A program made the position numbers and the translations under genes. The notes under the pieces are model-generated. The model was not told the origin of the DNA and ran no database searches. It saw only the letters and a list, made by a program, of their open reading frames with translations. A stretch of DNA of 64,000 nt from positions 62,001 to 126,000 of the forward strand of contig CBFIIW010000006.1 of the NCBI GenBank assembly GCA_965662775.1, in the 5' to 3' direction. Numbering within the stretch: position 1 is the first letter of the stretch; each line of letters opens with the position of its first letter. Origin of the DNA: UBA7985 sp002690455. GTDB taxonomy: Bacteria; Pseudomonadota; Alphaproteobacteria; UBA7985. Of the stretch, positions 1 through 8,359 are shown in pieces.

Positions 1-33
1 ACCTGAAACAGAATAGAAGCAGGTGCCGGTGGC

Positions 34-747
34 CTAGACCGACCGGGTTAGCCCACCATCTACCCGGAGATTCTGCCCGGTGATATAGCTCGAGGCATCA
101 GTCGCGAGGAAGGCGATGCTCTCCGACAACTCGCGCACTCGGGCATATCGGCCTGCGGGAATGCGCGCCACCCGGTCTGGCTTCTCTGGCAAGCTGTCGA
201 TAAAACCCGGTAGCACGTTATTCATCCGGACGCCGTTCCCCGCATGCTTGTCGGCGAACAACTTGGTAAAGCCCGCCAGCCCCGCGCGAAAAACCGCCGA
301 AGTGGGAAAATCGGGATCCGGTTCAAAGACAGCAAAGGTTGACACGTTAACGATTGCCCCACCGCCCTGCGCGACCATAATCGGCGTCACCAGCCGGGTC
401 GCTCGGATGACATTGAGCAGGTAGTAATCCAGCCCCAGATGCCAGTCCTCGTCGCTGATTTCCAGCACTGGTCCCTTAGGACCATGACCCGCGCAATTGA
501 TAAGCGCATCAATCCGGCCAAAACGCGCCATCACACCTTCAACAAAGGCATTCAGATCAGTGGGCTCAAGGTTGGACCCGGTGAACCCGAAGCCTCCAAG
601 CGACTTCGCCAGTTTCTCGCCCTTACCGCTGGATGAGAGGATCGCGATGTCGTGGCCCAGCTCGTGCATTTTCTCTGCAGCATCAGCACCGATACCGCTG
701 CCTCCGCCGATGATCATAGCGACGGGCTTTTCGGAGGAAGAGGTCAT
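34..747 (-). CDS. SDR-family oxidoreductase with degenerate catalytic motif
   Basis: A 237-aa short-chain dehydrogenase/reductase fold protein. The glycine-rich nucleotide-binding motif IGGGSGIG lies near residues 13-20, an NCAG motif near 84-87, and a C-terminal ITGQNLRVDGG segment typical of the family follows. The serine of VNVSTF is present. Where the YxxxK catalytic pair is expected, the sequence reads SAVFRAGLAGFTK, so Tyr is replaced by Ser and Lys by Arg. It is therefore either a non-classical SDR or a non-catalytic member. The start overlaps the stop of the upstream FAD oxidoreductase by one base (TGATG), so it is the last gene of the hpa operon. Its substrate is unknown; a role on a side product of the aromatic pathway is inference from position. 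Family call is firm, function is not. Confidence 0.85.
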   Translation of the reverse strand: MTSSSEKPVAMIIGGGSGIGADAAEKMHELGHDIAILSSSGKGEKLAKSLGGFGFTGSNLEPTDLNAFVEGVMARFGRIDALINCAGHGPKGPVLEISDEDWHLGLDYYLLNVIRATRLVTPIMVAQGGGAIVNVSTFAVFEPDPDFPTSAVFRAGLAGFTKLFADKHAGNGVRMNNVLPGFIDSLPEKPDRVARIPAGRYARVRELSESIAFLATDASSYITGQNLRVDGGLTRSV

Positions 748-1973
748 CAGATTACTGCCTTTTCAAGGAATGGACGACCGGCTTCGATCCGGTCAAAGCC
801 AAAGGGACTGAGATCTAGCTCTCGGTATTCCCCATAGATCAGCCACTCTGACAGACCACGCCCGAGCGCCGGTGACTGCTGCAAACCGTGGCCAGAGAAA
901 CCATTAGAAAACAGGAAATTTCTGACCCTGCTGTGCGGGCCGATGATGGCATTCTGATCGAGGGTATTATAGGCATAGTGTCCGACCCACGAGTTGATCA
1001 GCTTGATCTGCTCGAACTGGGGTACGCGGCTGGCCAGCACCGGCCAGACCTTGTTCTCCCATAGCCCATGATCGGCCGCGAAGTCGTCGTAGGCTACCTC
1101 CGGGTCGTCGCCTTCTTCAGGTGGACTGCCGGCGAGGTAGTAGCGCCCGTCGGTGCGCATGTGCACCCCGCTGGGATCAATGGTCAGCGGCAGATCCTGA
1201 TCCAGCGGCTTGGCCGCATCAAAGATAAACGTGTACCGCTTGCGCGGCTCCACTGGCAGTTCCGCACCGATCATGCGCGCAGTTTCCACAGCCCGGGGCC
1301 CGCTGGCGTTGACTACCTGCCCGCAAGCGATGGTCTCACCCGTGGCCAGCCGCACAGTGTCGACAGCTGACCCTGCCGGGTTGAGGTCCATGCCAATGAC
1401 TTCGTTGGTGCAGTATTCAGCCCTGCGCTCGCGCGCCGACCGCCGCCACCAGTCAAAGATGGTCGCACCGTCGAAATAGCCCTCGTCGATCGGGTTGTGG
1501 CTGCCGGCGATGATGTCGTCGAGCTGATAGAAGGGGAATTGCGCCCCGATCTGCTCACGGCTGAGAATGCGCGTGCCCGCGCCGAGGTCCGACTGGATCT
1601 GCTGGTTATGGGTCAGCAGGTCAGCAAAACCCTGGTTGTCGGCTAGATACAGATAGCCAAAGCTCTGCAGCACGATTTCCGGCACCCGCTCATCTCCGCC
1701 CATGAAGTCACGGAAGTTGCGGACGAAGTGTGCACCAAACTGTGAGATGCGCACGTTGATCTCGTTGCTGAACTGCTGACGGATGCATGAATTGGTGTGG
1801 CTGGTCGAGGCAAAGGCGTAGCTGGGGTCTCGTTCAACCACCAGAATTGAACCGTCAAAGTCTGGGTTGCTTGCCGTCCACCAGGCAATCGATGAGCCAT
1901 ACATTGCCCCACCAACGATCACCACGTCGTAGCGCCGTTCCCGTGGTGGCTGAAAATTCTGAATACGGCTCAA
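747..1973 (-). CDS. FAD-dependent oxidoreductase (DAO/sarcosine oxidase-like)
   Basis: A 408-aa flavoprotein of the D-amino-acid/sarcosine oxidase (DAO) superfamily. The N-terminal dinucleotide-binding motif is VVIVGGAMYGSS (about residues 17-28), followed by the acidic end of beta-2 (VVERD). The C-terminal FAD-contacting segment SNGFSGHGLQQSPALGR is intact. No signal peptide is seen, so it is probably cytoplasmic. The start is a TTG with an AAGGA Shine-Dalgarno about 10 bases upstream; there is no in-frame ATG until well inside the FAD motif. It lies 76 bp downstream of the hpaB-like gene and overlaps the SDR start by one base, so it is probably co-transcribed with the hpa genes. The family oxidises C-N bonds or 2-hydroxy acids. 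The actual substrate cannot be read from sequence. Confidence 0.85.
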   Translation of the reverse strand: MSRIQNFQPPRERRYDVVIVGGAMYGSSIAWWTASNPDFDGSILVVERDPSYAFASTSHTNSCIRQQFSNEINVRISQFGAHFVRNFRDFMGGDERVPEIVLQSFGYLYLADNQGFADLLTHNQQIQSDLGAGTRILSREQIGAQFPFYQLDDIIAGSHNPIDEGYFDGATIFDWWRRSARERRAEYCTNEVIGMDLNPAGSAVDTVRLATGETIACGQVVNASGPRAVETARMIGAELPVEPRKRYTFIFDAAKPLDQDLPLTIDPSGVHMRTDGRYYLAGSPPEEGDDPEVAYDDFAADHGLWENKVWPVLASRVPQFEQIKLINSWVGHYAYNTLDQNAIIGPHSRVRNFLFSNGFSGHGLQQSPALGRGLSEWLIYGEYRELDLSPFGFDRIEAGRPFLEKAVI

Positions 1974-2049
1974 GCGCTACTGTTCCTTCGAAACTCAAAG
2001 TCAGATTAAGTGAAGGCCAGAGCCTGAATCAAGCTTTGATCGTGCCGAA

Positions 2050-3537
2050 TCAGGCCTTGATCAGCTCATTGACGCGCCCGATTAAAGGGTCCTTGTCATA
2101 TAAGTCGTAGTACAGCGAATGCATGAGCGCAGGCGGGCCAAAGAAGAACCGCTCGTATAGCGCCTGACGGCTGCCAAAACCACTTACGCAGACATCATGA
2201 GCCAACCGGAACAGCGCCACGCGATCGCGTGATTCGAGGTTGGCAAGTTGAAAGTAGCGCGCCACGTCCTCGGCGATATCGTTGGAGAAGTCCGCCTCCG
2301 CCGGCGTCGCCATCAGCGAGCTGGAACCCAGCAGCTGAAGGATCTCGACCATCCGCGGATACATCTTTGGAAACAGGTTGCGAGAGGTATCCAGTGGACC
2401 ACGCAGCGGGATCCAGTTTCCCCACTCGTCTTCGTCCGCCTGCTCCTCCGCCGAGAACAGCAGCGCGCGGACAGTTTCACACATCATCATCACTTCCGCG
2501 ATCATGCCCTTGACGTGCAGGTCTTTGTCCCGCGCCGAAGACTGCGCAATGGCCGTCATCAGACCGACCATAAACTCGGCCTTGGCCAGCTTGCCACAAG
2601 CAACCTGGTGCATCATGTGCACCACCGCATTTGTTTTGGCAAAGGCCTGATTGCACAAGCCCGGCTCGCGGTACATGAACAGCCTCTCCCACGGCACAAG
2701 CACATCGTCAAAGATCACCACGGCGTCCATTTCCTCGAACCGAGAAGACAGCGGCGCGTCGAAGTGGCTCTTTCCCAAGTCGTAAGTATCACGCGCCAAT
2801 AGCTTCAGCCCTGGGGTGGCGATCGGAATGGCGAAGGCAAAGGCAAAGGGGATGTTCTCTTCTGAACCCTTGAGCACGGTCGAGGGGAACACTTCAATCT
2901 CATCCGCGGTGGGACCAAGAGTCGCGAGCAAGCGCGCGCCTTTGACGATTATGCCAGCATCAGTCTCACGCACGACGTGCAGTGCAACTTCGTCGTCGAA
3001 CCGACCCTGCCCCGCCACCGCATGAGACTTGTGCGGGTTGAGTAGCGTGTGGGTCAGGACGAGATCATTCTTCCGCGCATAGGTGTAGTAGTCGATCATG
3101 TTCTGAGTGAAGTCGGGCTGCCCTAACCCGCGCTCAGTCCCCAGATCGAGCCACTGCGCTGCCCCGGCAAAAGCCATTAGCGATGCGTTCTTGTAGTCCG
3201 GCGTCCGACCAAACATCCCATGCGACCAGGTTGCCCATTCGTAGTAGGCCTTACCACGTCGCTTTACGTCTTCCTTGGACTTGGGCAGCATGAAAGACAT
3301 GGCGCAGCGGTCGCCGTCTTCGTCCTCGTAGGTCAGTGTCTCAATCAATCCGGGGTCGGACTGGCGTTCGAGGAAGCCAGCCAGCGTCGCCGCGCCACGG
3401 CGGGTTGCAGGGTGGGTGGTGACGTCGTTGACCCGTTCGCCGCCGGTCCAGACTTCGCGGTCATCTTGTAGCCCGGCGAGATACTCAGCTGCAGTGCGCA
3501 CGCCCTTACCGGCGCCTGTAGGATTACTCTTAAGCAC
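2050..3537 (-). CDS. hpaB: 4-hydroxyphenylacetate 3-monooxygenase oxygenase component family (HpaB-like)
   Basis: A 495-aa member of the HpaB/HpaH-type FADH2-dependent aromatic hydroxylase family. Typical features are GRTPDYKNASLMAFAG (about residues 105-120), the central LTHTLLNPH region and the C-terminal LFRLAHDVCVSGFGSRQALYERFFFG. In the pathway such an enzyme hydroxylates 4-hydroxyphenylacetate to homoprotocatechuate using FADH2 from a separate reductase (HpaC). The frame is open further upstream, but the start chosen is GTG at 3537 because an AGGAGGA Shine-Dalgarno sits just upstream inside the 3' end of the marR gene, which it overlaps by 8 bp. This points to translational coupling. 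No reductase gene is adjacent. Other phenol or phenylacetate-type substrates are possible. The symbol is given for the family. Confidence 0.85.
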   Translation of the reverse strand: MLKSNPTGAGKGVRTAAEYLAGLQDDREVWTGGERVNDVTTHPATRRGAATLAGFLERQSDPGLIETLTYEDEDGDRCAMSFMLPKSKEDVKRRGKAYYEWATWSHGMFGRTPDYKNASLMAFAGAAQWLDLGTERGLGQPDFTQNMIDYYTYARKNDLVLTHTLLNPHKSHAVAGQGRFDDEVALHVVRETDAGIIVKGARLLATLGPTADEIEVFPSTVLKGSEENIPFAFAFAIPIATPGLKLLARDTYDLGKSHFDAPLSSRFEEMDAVVIFDDVLVPWERLFMYREPGLCNQAFAKTNAVVHMMHQVACGKLAKAEFMVGLMTAIAQSSARDKDLHVKGMIAEVMMMCETVRALLFSAEEQADEDEWGNWIPLRGPLDTSRNLFPKMYPRMVEILQLLGSSSLMATPAEADFSNDIAEDVARYFQLANLESRDRVALFRLAHDVCVSGFGSRQALYERFFFGPPALMHSLYYDLYDKDPLIGRVNELIKA

Positions 3538-4027
3538 GATGTCTGTCCTCCTCCTGCGAAGCGACGGAACGGGGCCCGGCTTCAAATTCCTTCAGGATCT
3601 CCGTGAGTTTTTGCCATTCCGCGGGGCTTACGCAGGCCCGTACCGAAGCCTGAATAGTCTCCAGCCGGGGTGAAATCTGCTGCTCCAGCGACCGGCCTTC
3701 TGCGCTCAGCTTCGCAATCATGACCCGCCGATCAGCGACCGAGCGTATACGGGCAATCAGGCCCTTACGCTCCAGCCGGTCCAGCACGCCAACCAGGCTT
3801 GCTGCCGGGATCAGCGTTCGCGCCGCCAGTTCAGTGCTCGACAGGCTTTCGCTATCCCAAAGCGTGCGCAGTACCCGCCATTGCTGTTCGGTCAGACCAT
3901 ACTCAGCGAACAATGCACGATAGGCGGGCATGATCGCATCAAGCACACGGTAGAGCATCATCGGCAGGCTGGCTTCAAAGGGCGTGAGCCCTGAGCTATC
4001 GGTACTATTCATGTCGAAATTATTCAT
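3530..4027 (-). CDS. MarR-family transcriptional regulator inside the hpa operon
   Basis: A 165-aa winged-helix MarR protein. The pattern LTEQQWRVLRTLWDSESLSSTELA leads into the recognition helix (ARTLIPAASLVGVLDRLERKGLIAR), followed by the wing signature ADRRVMIAKLSAEG. It resembles HpaR/HpcR-type regulators of homoprotocatechuate degradation, though the second MarR at 10284-10742 is the closer HpaR match. It lies between hpaH (83-bp gap) and the hpaB-like gene (8-bp overlap). No clear Shine-Dalgarno precedes the ATG at 4027 or the alternative ATG at 4012. A perfect 12-bp palindrome covers the 4027 start, as would suit autorepression. MarR proteins usually repress and are released by a phenolic ligand; regulation of hpaB by this protein is inference. 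Confidence 0.88.
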   Translation of the reverse strand: MNNFDMNSTDSSGLTPFEASLPMMLYRVLDAIMPAYRALFAEYGLTEQQWRVLRTLWDSESLSSTELAARTLIPAASLVGVLDRLERKGLIARIRSVADRRVMIAKLSAEGRSLEQQISPRLETIQASVRACVSPAEWQKLTEILKEFEAGPRSVASQEEDRHRA

Positions 4028-4034
4028 ATATGAA
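4023..4034. promoter_or_regulatory. Perfect 12-bp palindrome over the marR start (candidate operator)
   Basis: TTCATATATGAA is a perfect inverted repeat that includes the ATG of the operon-internal marR gene and sits in the 83-bp gap after hpaH. MarR proteins bind short palindromes near their own promoters, so this is a plausible autoregulatory operator. Function is inferred from shape and position only. Confidence 0.35.
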
Positions 4035-4095
4035 CTATCATGGAAAACGTGAGCACAATCAACTGTTTTCTGAAATAAATCAGGGGATAAGCCGG

Positions 4096-4902
4096 TTAGA
4101 TGAAGCGGCAGGACACCTGCCCAAAATCGCCAAAATCAGCCTCAATCAGCGACCCTGCGGGCGCTTGAACGGGTCGAATAAACGACCCGCTCAGCACGAC
4201 ATCTCCGGCACGGATTCGGTCGCCATACTGTGCCAGCCTGTTGGCCAGCCAGACGATACCTTCAACGGGGTCGTTCAGTACGCCTGCACCCAATCCGGTC
4301 TCTTCAACCTCGCCATCACGGCTTACAATCGCACCGACCCAGCGCAGATCAAAGGCATCGATGGCGTGGCGCTCGTCACCCAGGACGATTCCCGCATTTG
4401 CTGCGTTGTCACTAATGGTATCAGTAACCTTTCGAATAGCGCCGGTCGTCGGATCCTTGGGAATGATACGGGTATCGAGGATTTCCAGTGACGGACAAAC
4501 GCTCTCTGTCGCTGCGATCACGTCGGCGGCTGTCACGTCAGGGCCCTCTAGATCACCCTTCATGATAAAGCAGATTTCAGCTTCGATCCGGGTGGCGATG
4601 AAGCGTGCGGTCGGCACCGCGGCACCGTTTTCGAAGAACATGTCGTCGAACAGCACGCCACTGTCCGGAATGTCTATATTGAGGGCGTACTGCATCGCCT
4701 TTGACGTCAGGCCAATCTTCCAGCCGCGGATCACCCGTCCAGCGTTGACGAAGCGTTTAACAAGCGCCGACTGAATGGCATAGGCGTCTTCCAGATCCAA
4801 CCCAGGGTGTTGCTGGCTTATCAGCGGGATCTGGCTCTGGCTACGGTCGGCGTCAAAAAGGGTCTTGGCAAAGGCGTCGCGCTGGGCGTCGGTCAGGCTC
4901 AT
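4096..4902 (-). CDS. hpaH: 2-oxo-hept-4-ene-1,7-dioate hydratase (HpaH)
   Basis: A 268-aa protein of the hydratase/decarboxylase (FAH-like fold) family. Visible signatures are the N-terminal LSQxxP-like segment, the conserved GWKIGLTSKAMQ (about residues 59-70), EAEICFIMKGDL with its acidic metal ligands, and VLSGSFIRPVQAPAGSLIEADFG at the end. It adds water to 2-oxohept-4-ene-1,7-dioate, giving the substrate of the HpaI aldolase. Its start overlaps the stop of the hpaG-like gene by 4 bp (ATGA), a typical coupled pair. No aldolase gene follows; marR comes next. Length and motifs match the family, and context fixes the specific assignment. Confidence 0.9.
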   Translation of the reverse strand: MSLTDAQRDAFAKTLFDADRSQSQIPLISQQHPGLDLEDAYAIQSALVKRFVNAGRVIRGWKIGLTSKAMQYALNIDIPDSGVLFDDMFFENGAAVPTARFIATRIEAEICFIMKGDLEGPDVTAADVIAATESVCPSLEILDTRIIPKDPTTGAIRKVTDTISDNAANAGIVLGDERHAIDAFDLRWVGAIVSRDGEVEETGLGAGVLNDPVEGIVWLANRLAQYGDRIRAGDVVLSGSFIRPVQAPAGSLIEADFGDFGQVSCRFI

Positions 4903-5759
4903 GGTGTTTCGTCCTCTATACCGTTGCGCAGGATGCCAATGGTCGGCACTTCAACTTCGACCACGTCCCCCGGGCGCAGCCATTTGGGCGGGTCAAAACG
5001 TGCGCCAGCACCGGTTGGCGTCCCGGTGACGATCATATCGCCGGGGTGCAGGGTGGTGAAGGTCGAGATATAGTTGATGATCTTCGGAAAGCTGAAGACC
5101 ATATTTGCCGTATTATCATGCTGTCGCACTTCGCCGTTGACCCGGGTTTCGAGCGTCACACCGTGGATCATGTCTGGTCCGGTAAACGGCATGAGCCAAG
5201 GCCCCATAGCGGCCGATCGATCCCAGTTCTTTCCCTGCGTGACGTTGAATTTGGCGTGCCTGACCCAGTCTCGGATCGTACCTTCGTTGCACAGCGTCAC
5301 GGCAGCGATGTGGTCGTAGGCCTCGGCCTCCGGAATGCGGCGCCCGCCCTGCCCGACGACAATGACGATCTCGCCTTCGTAATCCAGTTGCTCACTCTCG
5401 GGGGGACGGACCAGGTTCTCGCCCTGCCCGTTAAAACCACCGATAAAGCGCGGGAACAGTGACATATATTGTGGCGCGCCAGAGCCATCTTTGTACTCCG
5501 CATTGCGATCAGGGAAGTTTACCCCGACGCATAGGATCTTGCCCGGCCGGGTCAGGGGCGGCAGCATGCGAACGTCAGCGACGGCAAAGTCGCGGCGCTT
5601 GGGATCAACGCTCGTCGCCAGCGCGTCCCAGGCGCAGTCTTCAGCCACATCGCTGAGGTCGAGCCAGTCACCATCGCTCAGGTCACAGATGTGGTCATCG
5701 CCGACCATGGCTCCGAATTTTGGCAAGCCTCGGGCGGTTTCGAAGGAGACGTAACGCAT
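4899..5759 (-). CDS. hpaG: FAH-family OPET decarboxylase/isomerase (HpaG-like)
   Basis: A 286-aa fumarylacetoacetate hydrolase-fold protein. The core holds KILCVGVNF, the metal-binding LDYEGEIVIVVG, the downstream TQGKNWDRSAAMGPWLM and the C-terminal GDMIVTGTPTGAGARFDPP. In the homoprotocatechuate pathway this family decarboxylates 5-oxopent-3-ene-1,2,5-tricarboxylate and can isomerise its product. Enteric HpaG is a two-domain fusion of about 430 aa; here a single domain is paired with a separate HpaF isomerase. The start is set at ATG 5759, preceded by AAAGG; a TTG two codons upstream is less likely. It sits 50 bp downstream of hpaD and overlaps hpaH by 4 bp. Specific function rests on context. 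Confidence 0.87.
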   Translation of the reverse strand: MRYVSFETARGLPKFGAMVGDDHICDLSDGDWLDLSDVAEDCAWDALATSVDPKRRDFAVADVRMLPPLTRPGKILCVGVNFPDRNAEYKDGSGAPQYMSLFPRFIGGFNGQGENLVRPPESEQLDYEGEIVIVVGQGGRRIPEAEAYDHIAAVTLCNEGTIRDWVRHAKFNVTQGKNWDRSAAMGPWLMPFTGPDMIHGVTLETRVNGEVRQHDNTANMVFSFPKIINYISTFTTLHPGDMIVTGTPTGAGARFDPPKWLRPGDVVEVEVPTIGILRNGIEDETP

Positions 5760-5809
5760 GGTCAAACCTTTCGCGATTGCTGGAATGAGACGACCATCAG
5801 CTGGATTTA

Positions 5810-6790
5810 TCAGGGGGCGATGATCGGGCTGGCGGTCAAGTCCGACTCCCGCACCGTCTGTCCCTCGAAAGGTATGCCGTGCTCAAACCAGGACCGAGGC
5901 GCTGCAGCACCCCACAGTGTCTGGCGCTGCTTGTCCTTGAGGTCCCAGCGGATGGGTTCATGGTCAGGATCCAGCGTTTGGTAGTCTGAACAGTAAATCT
6001 CTGTTCGATGCCCATCAGGGTCTAGGACATAAAGGAAGAAGGCATTGGAAATCCCATGCCGTCCCGGGCCGCGTTCGATGTTATCGACATAACCAGTGGT
6101 CGCCATCAGGTCGAGCAGATCAATAATTGCCATCGGCGTCGGCACCCAAAAAGCAGTATGGTGCATGCGCGGCCCCTTTCCGTTGGTAAAGGCCACGTCG
6201 TGGACGCCCCCCTTGCGGTGCAGCCAGGCAGCCCACAGCGCGCCGGTGTCCTCGTCCTCAGTATACTCGGTCGTGCGAAAGCCAAAGTCGTTGTAGAACG
6301 CCACACTCTCATCGACGTTGGGCGAGAATACGTTGAAATGGTCAATGCGCAGCGGCCGAACACCGCGATAGAGTGCGTATTTCTGTGTGATGTTGGGCAG
6401 CCGTTCCATGTCGCGGTAGAACTCGATCGGCACCCCGTGGTTATCCCGCAACCGCAGTGTTCGCCCCTGAAAAGGACGCTCGACCCAACGCGTGTCGATG
6501 CCCTTAGCTTCGAAGTAATCCTGCGCCCGGTCGAGGTCAGCGTCGTCCCAGACCTTATAGGCCGTGTAGCGCACACAAGGGGTCTCGCCGCGGGTGAGAA
6601 TCACGCTGTGGTGCCCGCGCTCTTCCAAAGCGCGCAGAAAGACCTGGCCCGAATCTTCGTGAGTGACCTGCAGGCCGAGGGTGTCAACATAGAAGTGTCG
6701 GCTGGCAGCCACATCCGTAACCACCAGCTCGATGTGACTGAGTCGGATGGTGTTGAAGGCGGGGTCGAGATTGAATGCAGGCAAGGGCAT
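5810..6790 (-). CDS. hpaD: Homoprotocatechuate 2,3-dioxygenase (HpaD, VOC extradiol type)
   Basis: A 326-aa extradiol ring-cleavage dioxygenase made of two vicinal-oxygen-chelate domains. The N-terminal half begins LSHIELVVTDVAASRHFYVDTLG. The catalytic half begins LRIDHFNVFSPNVDESVAFY and supplies the metal ligands: His in LRIDHF, His in MHHTAFWVP and Glu in GHRTEIY. These match the HHE pattern of the Brevibacterium/Arthrobacter-type enzyme rather than the unrelated LigB-type HpaD of enteric bacteria. It opens the ring of 3,4-dihydroxyphenylacetate to 5-carboxymethyl-2-hydroxymuconate semialdehyde using Fe(II) or Mn(II) and O2. A GGGAGG Shine-Dalgarno lies in the 5-bp gap and overlapping end of hpaE. 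The call is firm. Confidence 0.93.
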   Translation of the reverse strand: MPLPAFNLDPAFNTIRLSHIELVVTDVAASRHFYVDTLGLQVTHEDSGQVFLRALEERGHHSVILTRGETPCVRYTAYKVWDDADLDRAQDYFEAKGIDTRWVERPFQGRTLRLRDNHGVPIEFYRDMERLPNITQKYALYRGVRPLRIDHFNVFSPNVDESVAFYNDFGFRTTEYTEDEDTGALWAAWLHRKGGVHDVAFTNGKGPRMHHTAFWVPTPMAIIDLLDLMATTGYVDNIERGPGRHGISNAFFLYVLDPDGHRTEIYCSDYQTLDPDHEPIRWDLKDKQRQTLWGAAAPRSWFEHGIPFEGQTVRESDLTASPIIAP

Positions 6791-6795
6791 TTCGG

Positions 6796-8304
6796 TCAGC
6801 CTCCCAGCTTCGGAATACGGTGTTGGGACGTGGCAAAAGCGATGTTCTTGGTTTCCATGTAGAAGTCAAAGGACCAGTCACCGCCATCCCGACCGATGCC
6901 CGACGCTTTGTTACCGCCAAATGGCGTGGGAAGGTGGCGCAGGTTCTCAGAGTTGACCCAGATCATGCCTGCATCGAGCCTGTCGGTGAATCGCAACGCG
7001 CGGGTGACATCGGCTGTCCAAAGATAGCCGGTCAAGCCGTACGGCGTGTCATTCGCCAGCGCCAACGCCTCTTCTTCTGTATCAAAGCCGATGGCCGTTA
7101 GCACAGGACCGAAGATTTCTTCCTGCGCGATGCGCATATCATTGGTTGCGTTGGTGAACAGTGTGGGGCCGACAAAACAGCCTTCGTCGCCGATTTTTTC
7201 ACCGCCCAGTGCGACCGTCGCACCTTCGCTACGGGCAATCTCGAAGTACTCCAAAACCTTCTTCTCGTGGACTGGATGAATCAACGGTCCAATGGTGGTC
7301 TTGGGGTCGAGCGGGTGACCGACCTGAATCCCCTTAGCGCGCTCGACAACCATTTCGATAAACTGATCGTGGATATTGTTCTGAACTAACAGGCGGCTGG
7401 ACGAGGTGCAGCGCTCTCCGTTCAGCGAGTAGATCATTAACACGGCCGCATCCGCCGCGCGCTCAAGGTCTGCGTCTTCAAAGACGATCACGGGGTTCTT
7501 CCCGCCGAGTTCAAAATGCACCCGTTTGAGCGTATCTGCGGCCTGCTTCATGATCATCGTGCCCGTCCTGCTTTCTCCCACAAAGCCGATGGCGCGGATG
7601 GCCGGGTGCTCGGTCAGCGCTCTACCTGCAACCTCACCCATACCGTTGACGGTGTTCCATACTCCAGGAGGAAGACCCGCTTCCTCAGCGATTTCCACCA
7701 GCAAGCGCGCCGTCAGCGGCGAGAACTCTGCCGGCTTGTGAACTACCGTGCAGCCGCAGGCCAGTGCTGGCGCAATCTTCCATGTCGAAAGCATAAACGG
7801 TGTGTTCCACGGCGTGATCACCCCCACCGGACCCAGCGGCACTCGATTGGTCATGTTAATTTGATTATTGCCATAGAGTGACTGGCCATCACGTGCACTG
7901 GGCGCACGGTCGGCAAAGAAGCGGAAGTTGTCCGCCGCCCGAAGAGCCGCCTTGGACATAAATCGGAGGCTCTGCCCCGTATCCAAGCATTCGAGAAATG
8001 CAATCTCTTCCTTGCGGGCAACGATACCGTCAGCGATGGCATGGAGGATCGCACGTCGTTCGTTACCAGCGGTTGCCGCCCAAGCGGGGAAGGCCCCCTT
8101 GGCCGAGTGGCAGGCTGCATCAATATCCTCAGCCGTCCCCTGTGCCACCGAAGCCAGCACCGACAAATCTACGGGCGACAGGCTTTCAAACGTCTGCCCG
8201 TCACTGGCCGCGACATCCTGACCGCCTATACGGTGCAGGATCGTCTGGTCCTTGAATTGTTGCAGATAGCCTTGTGCGCGGGCGAGATTGTCTTCGAGGG
8301 TCAT
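6796..8304 (-). CDS. hpaE: 5-carboxymethyl-2-hydroxymuconate semialdehyde dehydrogenase (HpaE)
   Basis: A 502-aa NAD(P)-dependent aldehyde dehydrogenase. Landmarks are GVITPWNTPFMLSTWKIAPAL (cofactor domain), the catalytic-base region FELGGKNPVIVFEDADLE, the nucleophile segment GERCTSSSRLLVQ and the C-terminal NLRHLPTPFGGNKASGIGRDGG typical of the HpaE subfamily. It oxidises the ring-cleavage semialdehyde to 5-carboxymethyl-2-hydroxymuconate. The frame continues upstream to a TTG at 8367 that would overlap hpaF by 8 bp and add 21 residues. I chose ATG 8304 because the resulting N-terminus matches the usual length of the family, but it lacks a good Shine-Dalgarno, so the start is uncertain. 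hpaD follows after 5 bp. Confidence 0.93.
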   Translation of the reverse strand: MTLEDNLARAQGYLQQFKDQTILHRIGGQDVAASDGQTFESLSPVDLSVLASVAQGTAEDIDAACHSAKGAFPAWAATAGNERRAILHAIADGIVARKEEIAFLECLDTGQSLRFMSKAALRAADNFRFFADRAPSARDGQSLYGNNQINMTNRVPLGPVGVITPWNTPFMLSTWKIAPALACGCTVVHKPAEFSPLTARLLVEIAEEAGLPPGVWNTVNGMGEVAGRALTEHPAIRAIGFVGESRTGTMIMKQAADTLKRVHFELGGKNPVIVFEDADLERAADAAVLMIYSLNGERCTSSSRLLVQNNIHDQFIEMVVERAKGIQVGHPLDPKTTIGPLIHPVHEKKVLEYFEIARSEGATVALGGEKIGDEGCFVGPTLFTNATNDMRIAQEEIFGPVLTAIGFDTEEEALALANDTPYGLTGYLWTADVTRALRFTDRLDAGMIWVNSENLRHLPTPFGGNKASGIGRDGGDWSFDFYMETKNIAFATSQHRIPKLGG

Positions 8305-8359
8305 GGCTGAGGGGGCGCTTTCTTTTTTGATATCAAGGGATGAAAGTCCGGCATGAGGT

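Noticed and set aside
1..33. Possible end of a further operon gene at the left edge
   Set aside because: Only 33 bases are available and no frame can be supported.
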